The notes: generated by a model not told the origin, from the letters alone. Counted from the stretch's first letter, positions 1 to 5,424 are shown. The stretch: 5,984 bases of DNA from Nanobdellota archaeon (GCA_018812505.1 JAHJDK010000091.1:1-5984); one strand, 5' to 3'. A program made the numbers and translations.

Positions 1-1
1 A

Positions 2-439
2 CTGCTGTTGGGCAGGTCTTGGAGTAATCGTTTATTAAGAAAGAGGCCGAAAGATATGATTCTCTTGTTGGATGAAGTGCAAGGCTTGAACAGTAAGGAG
101 CAGGCTGATATAATGGCTCTTTACAAGCAGGGTTATTTTAGATCTGTTTGCTTGGTTGCAAAGGTTAGAAATGAAGTTAAATTAACTAAAGAGTTCTTGA
201 AGCTTATAGGAAAAAATCTTTTTAAATTAAAAAATTTAAGTGCAGTAGAATCTATTGATCTTGTTAGAAAGAGAATTGGTAATGATCAATTATTGTCTGA
301 TACTATTATTAAGAAGGTTCACCGTTTAAATCCTAATCCCAGGGCTTTGCTGGAAAACTGCGAGGATTTGTGCAGGATAGCTTTTGAGAACGACTCTGAT
401 AAAGTGGCTGATGCTCATTTAAAGTTGTTAAAAAAATAA
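2..439 (+). CDS. AAA+ ATPase, C-terminal part (5' end outside window)
   Basis: The reading frame is open to the first base, so this is the 3' part of a longer gene; the TTG at 8 is very unlikely to be its start. What remains begins just before a Walker B motif (ILLLDE, bases about 59-76; the Asp codon is at 71 and the Glu codon at 74), which coordinates Mg and activates water for ATP hydrolysis. A beta strand ending in polar residues (CLVAKVRN, near base 150-175) sits where sensor 1 is expected. An NPNPRALL segment near 329-352 looks like a sensor 2 arginine motif in the lid domain. The Walker A motif must lie upstream. The order and spacing fit ORC/Cdc6-like or AAA_22 (ExeA/TniB-like) ATPases. 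No C-terminal winged helix follows, since the protein ends soon after the lid, so a replication initiator role is not supported. The substrate or partner is unknown. The stop lies 1 bp from the stop of the convergent neighbour. Confidence 0.75.
   Translation: MLLGRSWSNRLLRKRPKDMILLLDEVQGLNSKEQADIMALYKQGYFRSVCLVAKVRNEVKLTKEFLKLIGKNLFKLKNLSAVESIDLVRKRIGNDQLLSDTIIKKVHRLNPNPRALLENCEDLCRIAFENDSDKVADAHLKLLKK
431..436 (-). terminator. T tract after ACT-domain gene
   Basis: An A6 run on the plus strand gives a U6 run in the minus-strand transcript, 4 nt past the TAA of the ACT-domain gene. Short U tracts are sufficient for archaeal RNA polymerase to terminate. The tract lies in the last codons of the opposing ATPase gene (its KK end). 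Confidence 0.45.
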
Positions 440-440
440 T

Positions 441-1094
441 TTAGTTGTTGCTGCATAGGTTTTGCAGCACTTTATATGCTTGAACTACGCCTTTTTGTTT
501 GACGAAGAACAGCATTTCTGGCAGGCAGCTCATTGTTTCTTCTACGTTTATTTCATGGAGCATTAGTTCTGTTGATAAAACTGATATTATACCTGGTGTT
601 TTTCCTGCGTCATCTGATAAGTGGATGTTTATCTCTGCCAAGTCATTGTTTGCTTTCAGGATTGTGTTTTTTGGAAATATTTTTAGTATTTTTTCTTTGT
701 TTTTTTCATCTATGATTATTTTGATTGATTGTTCTCCTTGTATTACTAATAGTATTTCTCCTTTGTTATAGTTTATTTGTGCAAATACTTTTTCCAGTAA
801 TTCTTCTGTTTGGCTGTTTTTTTCTATTGATAGCTCGACTATGTTTGTTGTTATCTTGATGTTTTTTGATTTCTTTATTTCTTCTCTTGCGTGTTGATAT
901 TTTTTTTCTAGTGTTTGTTCTTCTTTGTATCTTCTGATTGCACTTATAACTGAATCAGTGGTTGTTTCTATTTTGTGCTCTTTTATTATGTATGTTGATA
1001 GATTTTTTAGGCTTACAATTCCTTTTTCTAGTGCTCTTCTGATTATTGCGTCTTCTTCTATTATTTTCCAAACCCTTTGAGCAGTAGATGTCAT
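441..1094 (-). CDS. HTH-like plus tandem ACT-like domain protein, putative ligand-responsive regulator
   Basis: Numbered from the preferred start, this 217-residue protein has an N-terminal helical region (about 8-60) with the pattern RRALEKGIVSLKNLSTYI...SVISAIRRY, which looks like a small helix-turn-helix or winged-helix module. A charged linker (about 57-80) follows. The C-terminal half resembles two ACT-like folds: about 82-145 and about 151-213. The second is the clearer, with TPGIISVLSTEL..HEINVEETMS..PEMLFFVKQKGVVQAYKVL, the pattern seen in the regulatory end of aspartokinases. There is no kinase or other catalytic domain. ACT domains usually bind amino acids or other small ligands, so a ligand-sensing transcription factor is the best inference; the ligand is unknown. 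Start choice: an ATG also exists at 1103, but the TATA-like element is centred near 1123. That puts transcription start around 1097 and favours leaderless initiation at the ATG at 1094. A 16-bp dyad overlaps this start, so autoregulation is possible. Confidence 0.72.
   Translation of the reverse strand: MTSTAQRVWKIIEEDAIIRRALEKGIVSLKNLSTYIIKEHKIETTTDSVISAIRRYKEEQTLEKKYQHAREEIKKSKNIKITTNIVELSIEKNSQTEELLEKVFAQINYNKGEILLVIQGEQSIKIIIDEKNKEKILKIFPKNTILKANNDLAEINIHLSDDAGKTPGIISVLSTELMLHEINVEETMSCLPEMLFFVKQKGVVQAYKVLQNLCSNN
449..469. terminator. Hairpin at convergent gene ends
   Basis: A perfect 7-bp inverted repeat, TGCTGCA (449-455) and TGCAGCA (463-469) with a 7-nt loop, begins 10 nt after the stop of the ATPase gene and lies inside the last codons of the ACT-domain gene. 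On the minus strand it is followed after 12 nt by a T6 tract (436 to 431). It could help end transcription in both directions, but archaeal termination depends mainly on T tracts, so its role is inference. Confidence 0.4.
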
Positions 1095-1103
1095 AATTGA
1101 CAT
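1088..1103. promoter_or_regulatory. 16-bp dyad over the ACT-domain gene start (possible operator)
   Basis: ATGTCA-TAAT-TGACAT is a perfect 6-bp inverted repeat with a 4-nt spacer. It contains both candidate start codons of the ACT-domain gene (1094 and 1103) and the predicted transcription start near 1097. A protein bound here would block initiation. Further TGTCA half-sites occur at 1109-1113 and 1139-1143. Part of the dyad is coding sequence, so chance cannot be excluded. Confidence 0.4.
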
Positions 1104-1116
1104 TATGTTGTCATCA

Positions 1117-1130
1117 TTTATATATTTTAT
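1117..1130 (-). promoter_or_regulatory. TATA-like element of the ACT-domain gene
   Basis: Read on the minus strand this is ATAAAATATATAAA, an A/T-only element centred about 29 bp upstream of the ATG at 1094. That distance matches leaderless transcription. No Shine-Dalgarno precedes either ATG. Confidence 0.55.
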
Positions 1131-1148
1131 GGTATTTGTGTCATCATA

Positions 1149-1156
1149 TTTATAAA
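1149..1156 (+). promoter_or_regulatory. TATA box of the 127-residue protein gene
   Basis: TTTATAAA, centred near 1152, predicts transcription start near 1179 and a leader of about 25 nt carrying the Shine-Dalgarno. The element is nearly symmetric: its reverse strand reads AACATTTATA, the same 10-mer found at the GH18 and exonuclease promoters. It might therefore also fire toward the ACT-domain gene. Confidence 0.6.
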
Positions 1157-1191
1157 TGTTGGTTGTTCATCCTGCTCTTTACAACATTGAC

Positions 1192-1196
1192 GGAGG
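1192..1196 (+). promoter_or_regulatory. Consensus Shine-Dalgarno
   Basis: GGAGG followed by 8 nt and the ATG at 1205. It is the only strong Shine-Dalgarno I see before a gene start in this window, and it decides the start of the 127-residue protein. Confidence 0.85.
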
Positions 1197-1204
1197 AATA
1201 AAAA

Positions 1205-1588
1205 ATGAGTGTAATGCCAAATGCAGTAACAAGTACGAGTGTTGAATTATCCATGTTAGGAACAATTGATAACTTTGCAGATGAAGATGTAAAATCAACA
1301 ACTAAGATGATTCCTAGTTTAGAAGATAGTATGATTACATATTTTGCTATTGACAAAGGAGGTATAGATATTTTAACTGATGAAGATTTTGATTACGTCG
1401 CTGATATAAGAAGAATGATTGTTGATCCTGTTTCATATAACGGTGTTTTTACTGAAGAATTGGAAAAAGTTAAGGATTCAAATCCAACATTTTACATGGT
1501 TGTTAAAGCAGTGTATGCTCAAAATGTTGAGTCTATGAAGCGACTGAATGAAGATTTGTTGACGCACATAAGTGAGCGTTACAATTAA
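1205..1588 (+). CDS. Hypothetical acidic 127-residue protein with strong ribosome binding site
   Basis: I do not recognise a family. The protein is soluble in appearance: no signal peptide, no membrane segment, no cysteine or tryptophan, and many Asp/Glu residues. The N-terminal third is polar and probably flexible (Ser/Thr/Val rich, about 1-35). The middle holds an acidic LTDEDFDYVADIRRMI segment (about 56-72) likely to start a helix, and the last 40 residues look helical. It is a real gene for three reasons: an archaeal TATA element at 1149-1156, a consensus GGAGG at 1192-1196 with 8 nt before the ATG, and a T tract directly after the stop. The strong Shine-Dalgarno is unique in this window and fixes the start at 1205 rather than the ATG at 1214. 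It suggests efficient translation. It is divergent from the ACT-domain gene and convergent with the GH18 gene, 8 bp apart. Confidence 0.8.
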   Translation: MSVMPNAVTSTSVELSMLGTIDNFADEDVKSTTKMIPSLEDSMITYFAIDKGGIDILTDEDFDYVADIRRMIVDPVSYNGVFTEELEKVKDSNPTFYMVVKAVYAQNVESMKRLNEDLLTHISERYN

Positions 1589-1594
1589 TTTTTT
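1589..1594 (+). terminator. T tract after the 127-residue protein gene
   Basis: A T6 run begins directly after the TAA stop. It fits an archaeal U-tract terminator in the 8-bp gap between convergent genes. No stable hairpin precedes it, and I see no comparable tract for the opposing GH18 gene. Confidence 0.5.
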
Positions 1595-1596
1595 AC

Positions 1597-3663
1597 CTAA
1601 TTCTTTTGTGCAAGAGAGGTTATCATATCCGTAGATGCAAATGAAGTTCTCCAGGCGCCGACATTTGTGTTGTTAAGAATTTTTAGTCTTTCACTAATCA
1701 CTTGTTCAGTTTGTATCATATAACATTCTTTACCGCATTTAACATAGAGTTCTCCATCTTTCATGAACTCTTCATCAATTCTCTTGTTTTTCTTTATATA
1801 ATTATATATGTTTGTGGTGACATTTATAGGTTTTCTTGATCCTTCATAATTCCATTTCGCACCGTAAAATGGTAGTAGAACAACTATTTGATCTTGATTT
1901 TGCACTTTGTCTGATGCATAATTAACTATATCTATAATCTTTGAGTTTGGAAGAACGTTCATTGGTCCTTTAACGCCTTTGTGAAAGTCATAAGCCATTA
2001 TTTGTAAGTAATCCGCATGTTTTGAAAGTCCTTCAAAATCATAGAAATCATGATGTTCATAACCTTGTTTTGGAATTTCCGAAAAGTTAGGTGTGGTTGC
2101 TATACTAACCGTTTTGTCTCCCATAGCTTTTTTAACTTCTTTCACAAAATTTGTGAGTTTCTCAGATTTATTTTTTTTGAATCTGATGTTTTCAACATCT
2201 AACACTATTCCATCCCATCCTTCTCTTTCTATAATGCTTGCTATGCGAGTTGCCACATCTTTTGGAAAGTTCAGTGCATAGTTTATCTCATTTGTCTTGT
2301 GAAATGATATCATAGGGGTTATTTTAAAATCATATTTTTCTGAAAACCTTTTCAAGTAATCTTTATATTCCTTGTTTGCTGACCTGTCAAATATTTTTAA
2401 GGTGTTATTTTTGGAGTTGAATTTCGTTTCATAAAAGTGTGGTTGCAAGAAATCAACGACCGAGAATATTGCAGGATCTTTTTCATTGTCTGCTTTTAGA
2501 TGCTGGGTGTAGAGAAAAACTTTTCTTGGCTTGCCTTCTAATCTTTCTATTTGATCATCAATGGTTTTATCAGCAATTTTTTTTGGAATTTTAAATTTAA
2601 TAGTTTTTTTGTCATCTAATATGTTGTTTTTTATGTCTCCCCACCACTTTTCTGCAATCTTTTTTTTGTCGTCAAATAATTCTACTTTCAATGAGAACTC
2701 ATTTCCATTTGGTTCTTTGTCATCAAATGGATTTATAAAAGGTGTTTCTTTTTCATAATATTCTTGGATTGAAGGGTTGTATGTAAATATTCCGTCTAGT
2801 TCTCCTTTTCTGTTTTCTATAAGTAAATCCTGTCTTTCTCCTAGCGAGAATATCTCTCCAGTGTTCTTGTTTTTCATGAAGTATTTGACTGTTAAGTTTT
2901 TATTTTCATATTTTTTTGCGTTGCTAAGTTTTAGTGTCAGGTTTATGATGTCGTTTTCACTTATTTCATTTCTTAGTATGCTTTTTGACCCTTCTATTCC
3001 TAAGAATAATTCTGTTTCCAGATCTGAGTCGAGTTTGTTTGTGTTAACAAGCCTGTTTATTGGCATGTAACCTAAGTAGTAAAGTGATAGTCCTGCAGCA
3101 GCCATTCCTGTATTTCTGATAAATCTCCTTTTACTCATATCTGGTTCTCGGGATTTTTTCTCTTCTCTCGTAGGTCGTTGTATGTTTTTTACTTTTTCTG
3201 TGAACTTGTTGACTGCTTTGAATCCTAATGTTGGTATAACTATTGTTGCAAGGTTTTTCAATCCATACAGGGTTTCAGGTGTGAATGGGTTGTATGTTGT
3301 TTGTCCGTCTATTAGCAGGTCTTTTGCTATTTCTATTACTTCTATTCCTGCAAGTGTTGCTAGTCCTGTTAATGCCAGGTATGCTCCTGTTTTAAGATTA
3401 TTTTTTCCTTTGTTATATATCCATTCTACACCTTTACCTATCATTGCACCTATTACTGGCAGCGGCGCACTTTTTATCACGGAGGTGTTTAGTATTTGTG
3501 CATCTATATCTGCCATTAATGCATAGGTTCCTGTTTTTATTATTGATGAATTTATTTTGTGTGCTTTGTCTAGGTAGAATTCTTTTGCTGTGTGTATTGT
3601 TTCTTCTAGTGTTTTCTTAGTTTTCTTCATTCCATTTTTTACTTTAGACCATTCAATACTCAT
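1597..3663 (-). CDS. Membrane-anchored glycoside hydrolase family 18 protein with internal Tat-like motif
   Basis: Residues are numbered from the ATG at 3663 (688 aa). Residues 378-688 form a GH18 TIM barrel of the YaaH/spore-germination type. Asp484, Asp489 and the catalytic acid Glu491 lie in WDGIVLDVEN; MAYDF is at 556-560, LPFYGAKW at 597-604 and the late Trp in VGAWR at 668-672. GH18 enzymes cleave beta-1,4 bonds next to N-acetyl sugars by substrate-assisted catalysis; the actual polymer is unknown. Before the barrel, about 212-362 looks like a beta-rich, Ig-like extracellular domain. The N-terminal 175 residues carry three hydrophobic stretches (about 62-82, 93-113, 132-154). An SKRRFIR Tat-like motif (177-183) with a fourth hydrophobic segment follows, so the enzyme is probably outside the cell. 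The only cysteines are 643 and 647 (CGKEC), a possible disulfide. A TTG at 3687 extends the frame, but it lies inside the TATA element and is rejected. Stop is TAG. Confidence 0.88.
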   Translation of the reverse strand: MSIEWSKVKNGMKKTKKTLEETIHTAKEFYLDKAHKINSSIIKTGTYALMADIDAQILNTSVIKSAPLPVIGAMIGKGVEWIYNKGKNNLKTGAYLALTGLATLAGIEVIEIAKDLLIDGQTTYNPFTPETLYGLKNLATIVIPTLGFKAVNKFTEKVKNIQRPTREEKKSREPDMSKRRFIRNTGMAAAGLSLYYLGYMPINRLVNTNKLDSDLETELFLGIEGSKSILRNEISENDIINLTLKLSNAKKYENKNLTVKYFMKNKNTGEIFSLGERQDLLIENRKGELDGIFTYNPSIQEYYEKETPFINPFDDKEPNGNEFSLKVELFDDKKKIAEKWWGDIKNNILDDKKTIKFKIPKKIADKTIDDQIERLEGKPRKVFLYTQHLKADNEKDPAIFSVVDFLQPHFYETKFNSKNNTLKIFDRSANKEYKDYLKRFSEKYDFKITPMISFHKTNEINYALNFPKDVATRIASIIEREGWDGIVLDVENIRFKKNKSEKLTNFVKEVKKAMGDKTVSIATTPNFSEIPKQGYEHHDFYDFEGLSKHADYLQIMAYDFHKGVKGPMNVLPNSKIIDIVNYASDKVQNQDQIVVLLPFYGAKWNYEGSRKPINVTTNIYNYIKKNKRIDEEFMKDGELYVKCGKECYMIQTEQVISERLKILNNTNVGAWRTSFASTDMITSLAQKN

Positions 3664-3664
3664 A

Positions 3665-3684
3665 TTACTACTTATTTGTAGTAA
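3665..3684. promoter_or_regulatory. 20-bp dyad over the GH18 transcription start (possible operator)
   Basis: TTACTAC-N6-GTAGTAA is a perfect 7-bp inverted repeat. It lies exactly between the TATA element (3689-3696) and the ATG (3663), covering the predicted transcription start near 3666. This position is typical of archaeal repressor sites that block RNA polymerase recruitment. Half-site copies (GTAGT) recur upstream at 3709-3719. Confidence 0.55.
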
Positions 3685-3688
3685 CAAA

Positions 3689-3703
3689 TATATAAATGTT
3701 TCG
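3689..3703 (-). promoter_or_regulatory. BRE/TATA promoter of the GH18 gene
   Basis: Read on the minus strand the element is CGAAACATTTATATA: a BRE-like CGAAAC followed by a TATA box. The box is centred about 29 bp upstream of the ATG at 3663, which supports leaderless or near-leaderless transcription and rules out the TTG at 3687. The 14-mer CGAAACATTTATAT is repeated exactly at the exonuclease promoter. Confidence 0.75.
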
Positions 3704-3707
3704 ATTT

Positions 3708-3719
3708 AGTAGTAGTAGT
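3708..3719. repeat. (AGT)4 trinucleotide repeat
   Basis: Four tandem AGT units lie in the spacer between the divergent GH18 and DUF362 promoters. They contain three overlapping GTAGT motifs matching the arms of the dyad at 3665-3684, so they may be extra regulator half-sites rather than a simple microsatellite. Confidence 0.6.
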
Positions 3720-3735
3720 TTTGACTTTAAAACTA
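3716..3735. promoter_or_regulatory. Central 20-bp dyad between divergent promoters
   Basis: TAGTTTT-GACTTT-AAAACTA is a perfect 7-bp inverted repeat with a 6-nt spacer. Its centre (3725.5) is almost midway between the predicted transcription starts of the GH18 gene (about 3666) and the DUF362 gene (about 3783), placing it near -50 to -70 for both. That is a plausible shared activator position. The arms are AT-rich, so chance is possible. Confidence 0.4.
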
Positions 3736-3751
3736 ATATACTGTAACAAAA

Positions 3752-3760
3752 TTTATAAAA
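3752..3760 (+). promoter_or_regulatory. TATA box of the DUF362 gene
   Basis: TTTATAAAA, preceded by an A-rich BRE-like ACAAAA, is centred 27 bp upstream of the ATG at 3783. This is the expected distance for a leaderless transcript, and there is no Shine-Dalgarno in between. Confidence 0.65.
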
Positions 3761-3782
3761 CAATTTTCTTTCAACAAATTTA

Positions 3783-4760
3783 ATGAGTAAAACGTACTTT
3801 TCCAAATCATTGAATGGTTCATTCATGCAAAGATTGAAAGAGACTATTTCAAAAGAGTTTAGTGGCTGCAAGACAGTTGCTGTAAAGATCCATTTTGGCG
3901 AGCCAGGCAATGAAAACTCCTTCAAGCCAATTCAAGTGAAACCAGTAGTAGATTTGTTGAAAGAGCTTAACTTTAATTATTTTCTTTATGACTCATCTGT
4001 GATGTACTCTAGTCTAAGAGATAATCCTGAATCTCATATGAAGGTTGCACTGGAGAAAGGTTGGGGTTCATTGGGTGAAGTGAGAACAACAGATGGTTTT
4101 GTTGTTGTGAAAGGCGAAAACATGAGCTATGAAGTTTGCAAGGAATTGGTTGATGCTGATGCTGTTCTTGTGCTAAGTCATTTCAAAGGACATGTATGTG
4201 CTGGTTTTGGCGGAGCAATAAAAAATCTTGGTATGGGTGCTTTGACGAAGAAATCAAAAGCAGCTATTCATACAGGTGGTATGCCTGAAATTGTTGGGAT
4301 TTGCAAGCGATGTAGGCTCTGTGAGGAAGCTTGTCCTATGAATTTTATTACTGTGACTGACAAACCGAATTTTAAAGGTTGTTTAGGTTGTTCATCATGT
4401 ATTTATGCTTGTCCTTATGGTGTTCTAAGGCCAAAGAAAAATTATTATGACACTTTGTTAGCTGATGGTGCTAGTGCTGCTCAGAAATCTTTTAAGAAAT
4501 ATTTGTATGTCAATTTTATTATTAACATAACTAAGTTGTGCGACTGTGCTTCAAACCCTGGTAAAAAAATTGCAGAAGATGTTGGATATATATTCAATAA
4601 CGACGCAGTTTCCATAGATAATGCCTCTCGTGAGTTAGTAAACAGACAGGAAGGTAAGGATTTATTTTTAGAGTTTAACAAAAAATCTGGAGTTGAACAA
4701 TTGGAAGCTGCACAAGAGTTTGGTATGGGTGAGATGAGTTACGAGTTGATACATGTTTAA
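3783..4760 (+). CDS. DUF362 domain protein with two [4Fe-4S] ferredoxin motifs
   Basis: The 325-residue protein follows the DUF362 pattern from end to end. KIHFGEPGN is at 35-43, SHFKGHVCAGFGGAIKNLGMG at 132-152, and the C-terminal CDC (253-255) leads into a VGYIFNNDAVSIDNASRELV segment (267-286), where many family members have DPVAID. Inserted in the middle is a bacterial-type ferredoxin pair: CxxCxxCxxxCP at Cys174, 177, 180, 184 and again at Cys200, 203, 206, 210. These eight cysteines should bind two [4Fe-4S] clusters. No signal peptide or membrane segment is seen, so it is probably cytoplasmic. The family is widespread in anaerobes and its reaction is not firmly known to me; electron transfer coupled to an unknown step is the inference. 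The TATA-like TTTATAAAA at 3752-3760 is centred 27 bp upstream of the ATG and there is no Shine-Dalgarno, so the mRNA is probably leaderless. It is divergent from the GH18 gene. Confidence 0.92.
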   Translation: MSKTYFSKSLNGSFMQRLKETISKEFSGCKTVAVKIHFGEPGNENSFKPIQVKPVVDLLKELNFNYFLYDSSVMYSSLRDNPESHMKVALEKGWGSLGEVRTTDGFVVVKGENMSYEVCKELVDADAVLVLSHFKGHVCAGFGGAIKNLGMGALTKKSKAAIHTGGMPEIVGICKRCRLCEEACPMNFITVTDKPNFKGCLGCSSCIYACPYGVLRPKKNYYDTLLADGASAAQKSFKKYLYVNFIINITKLCDCASNPGKKIAEDVGYIFNNDAVSIDNASRELVNRQEGKDLFLEFNKKSGVEQLEAAQEFGMGEMSYELIHV

Positions 4761-4762
4761 GA

Positions 4763-5362
4763 TTATTCTTTATAATTCATTACGCTCATGCACTTGTAGA
4801 TTGGCCAGCTTTCAAATCTTATTATGTCTTCTTTTTTTTCAATGCCTTTTTCAGATAATAAGTTAAGAAAGTGTGAGAATATTTTGCTGGTGACTTCAAC
4901 ATCTGCCATTGCTCTGTGAGCTTGCACATTAGTTATATCTAGGTGTTCACAAATTGATCCAAGTCTTTTACTGCCTAGTTCTGGAAGCAGTCTTGAAGCA
5001 AGTTTTCTGGTGCATATCTTTTCGTTTAACAGCATTGCGTTCATGTGCTGGAATGTATTGTGGCTCATAAAACCATAATCAAATGTTGCGTTGTGGGCAA
5101 CTATTAATGAGTTTCCTAGAAATTTCATAAATTGTGATAATACTTTGTTGATTGTTGGCGCATTTTTCACCATCTCATCATTGATGCCTGTCAACCTTGT
5201 TATGAAGCTCGAAATGTGTACTTTCGGATTTATTAAAGTGTGGAATTCTCCTATTTTCTTTTTTCCTTTGTATTTGACTGCGGCTATCTCAGTGATTCTG
5301 TTAGTGTATTTTGACAGACCAGTGGTTTCAATGTCTAGAACGACGTATTCTGTTTTTTTCAT
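4763..5362 (-). CDS. DnaQ-like DEDDh 3'-5' exonuclease
   Basis: Numbered from the ATG at 5362 (199 aa), the full DEDDh catalytic set is present. Asp10 and Glu12 are in LDIETTGL, Asp95 is in AHNATFDYGF, and His149 and Asp154 are in AHRAMADVEVT. These residues bind two metal ions and hydrolyse single-stranded or mismatched 3' ends. The spacing matches the epsilon subunit and PolC exonuclease domain family. It stands alone, not fused to a polymerase, helicase or UvrC-like domain, so it could serve in proofreading in trans, repair or RNA turnover; the sequence does not decide. The last 30 residues (about 170-199) lie outside the core fold. A longer frame to a TTG at 5449 exists. It would run through the BRE/TATA element at 5392-5405, and its extra 29 residues lack family resemblance, so I reject it. 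It is convergent with the DUF362 gene, with 2 bp between stops. Confidence 0.9.
   Translation of the reverse strand: MKKTEYVVLDIETTGLSKYTNRITEIAAVKYKGKKKIGEFHTLINPKVHISSFITRLTGINDEMVKNAPTINKVLSQFMKFLGNSLIVAHNATFDYGFMSHNTFQHMNAMLLNEKICTRKLASRLLPELGSKRLGSICEHLDITNVQAHRAMADVEVTSKIFSHFLNLLSEKGIEKKEDIIRFESWPIYKCMSVMNYKE
4832..4839 (+). terminator. T8 tract downstream of the DUF362 gene
   Basis: The first long T run after the DUF362 stop lies about 70 nt downstream, inside the 3' end of the opposing exonuclease gene. If used as a terminator, the DUF362 transcript would carry an antisense tail against the exonuclease mRNA. The tract also encodes lysines of the exonuclease, so it may be coincidental. 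Confidence 0.3.
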
Positions 5363-5391
5363 TCTCTTGTAAAAAGAATTTAAGTTTTCAG

Positions 5392-5405
5392 ATATAAATG
5401 TTTCG
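5392..5405 (-). promoter_or_regulatory. BRE/TATA promoter of the exonuclease gene
   Basis: The minus strand reads CGAAACATTTATAT, identical over 14 bp to the GH18 promoter. It is centred about 33 bp upstream of the ATG at 5362, so the leader would be about 6-8 nt at most. It shows the exonuclease is transcribed apart from the upstream regulator gene and argues against the TTG start at 5449. Confidence 0.7.
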
Positions 5406-5409
5406 TCGT

Positions 5410-5424
5410 AAAAACCGAAAAAAA
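5410..5424 (-). terminator. Double T tract after the Lrp-like gene
   Basis: On the minus strand a T7 run (5424 to 5418) and a T5 run (5414 to 5410) are separated by CGG. They lie about 50-65 nt after the Lrp-like stop and just before the exonuclease BRE. They fit an archaeal U-tract terminator insulating the two genes. Confidence 0.45.

Noticed and set aside
499..771. Plus-strand open frame opposite the ACT-domain gene
   Set aside because: It has no promoter or ribosome binding site, and its Ser/Phe-rich composition is typical of the complement of an AT-rich gene. The minus-strand frame has domain resemblance.
1150..1356. Minus-strand 68-residue frame opposite the 127-residue protein gene
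   Set aside because: It covers the opposite gene's Shine-Dalgarno and TATA box and has no expression signals of its own.
2093..3526. Several plus-strand open frames opposite the GH18 gene
   Set aside because: All are short, low-complexity, hydrophobic or Ser-rich shadows of a gene with clear catalytic motifs.
3664..3687. TTG start at 3687 extending the GH18 protein by 8 residues
   Set aside because: The TTG overlaps the edge of the TATA element, so it would lie upstream of the predicted transcript. The ATG at 3663 fits the TATA spacing.
3708..3719. AGT repeats as a CRISPR or phase-variable tract
   Set aside because: Only four 3-bp units with no spacers. It is not in a coding frame, and a regulator half-site explanation is simpler.
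3668..3925. Minus-strand 85-residue frame over the DUF362 start and promoter spacer
   Set aside because: It overlaps two promoters and the conserved N-terminus of the DUF362 protein and resembles no family.
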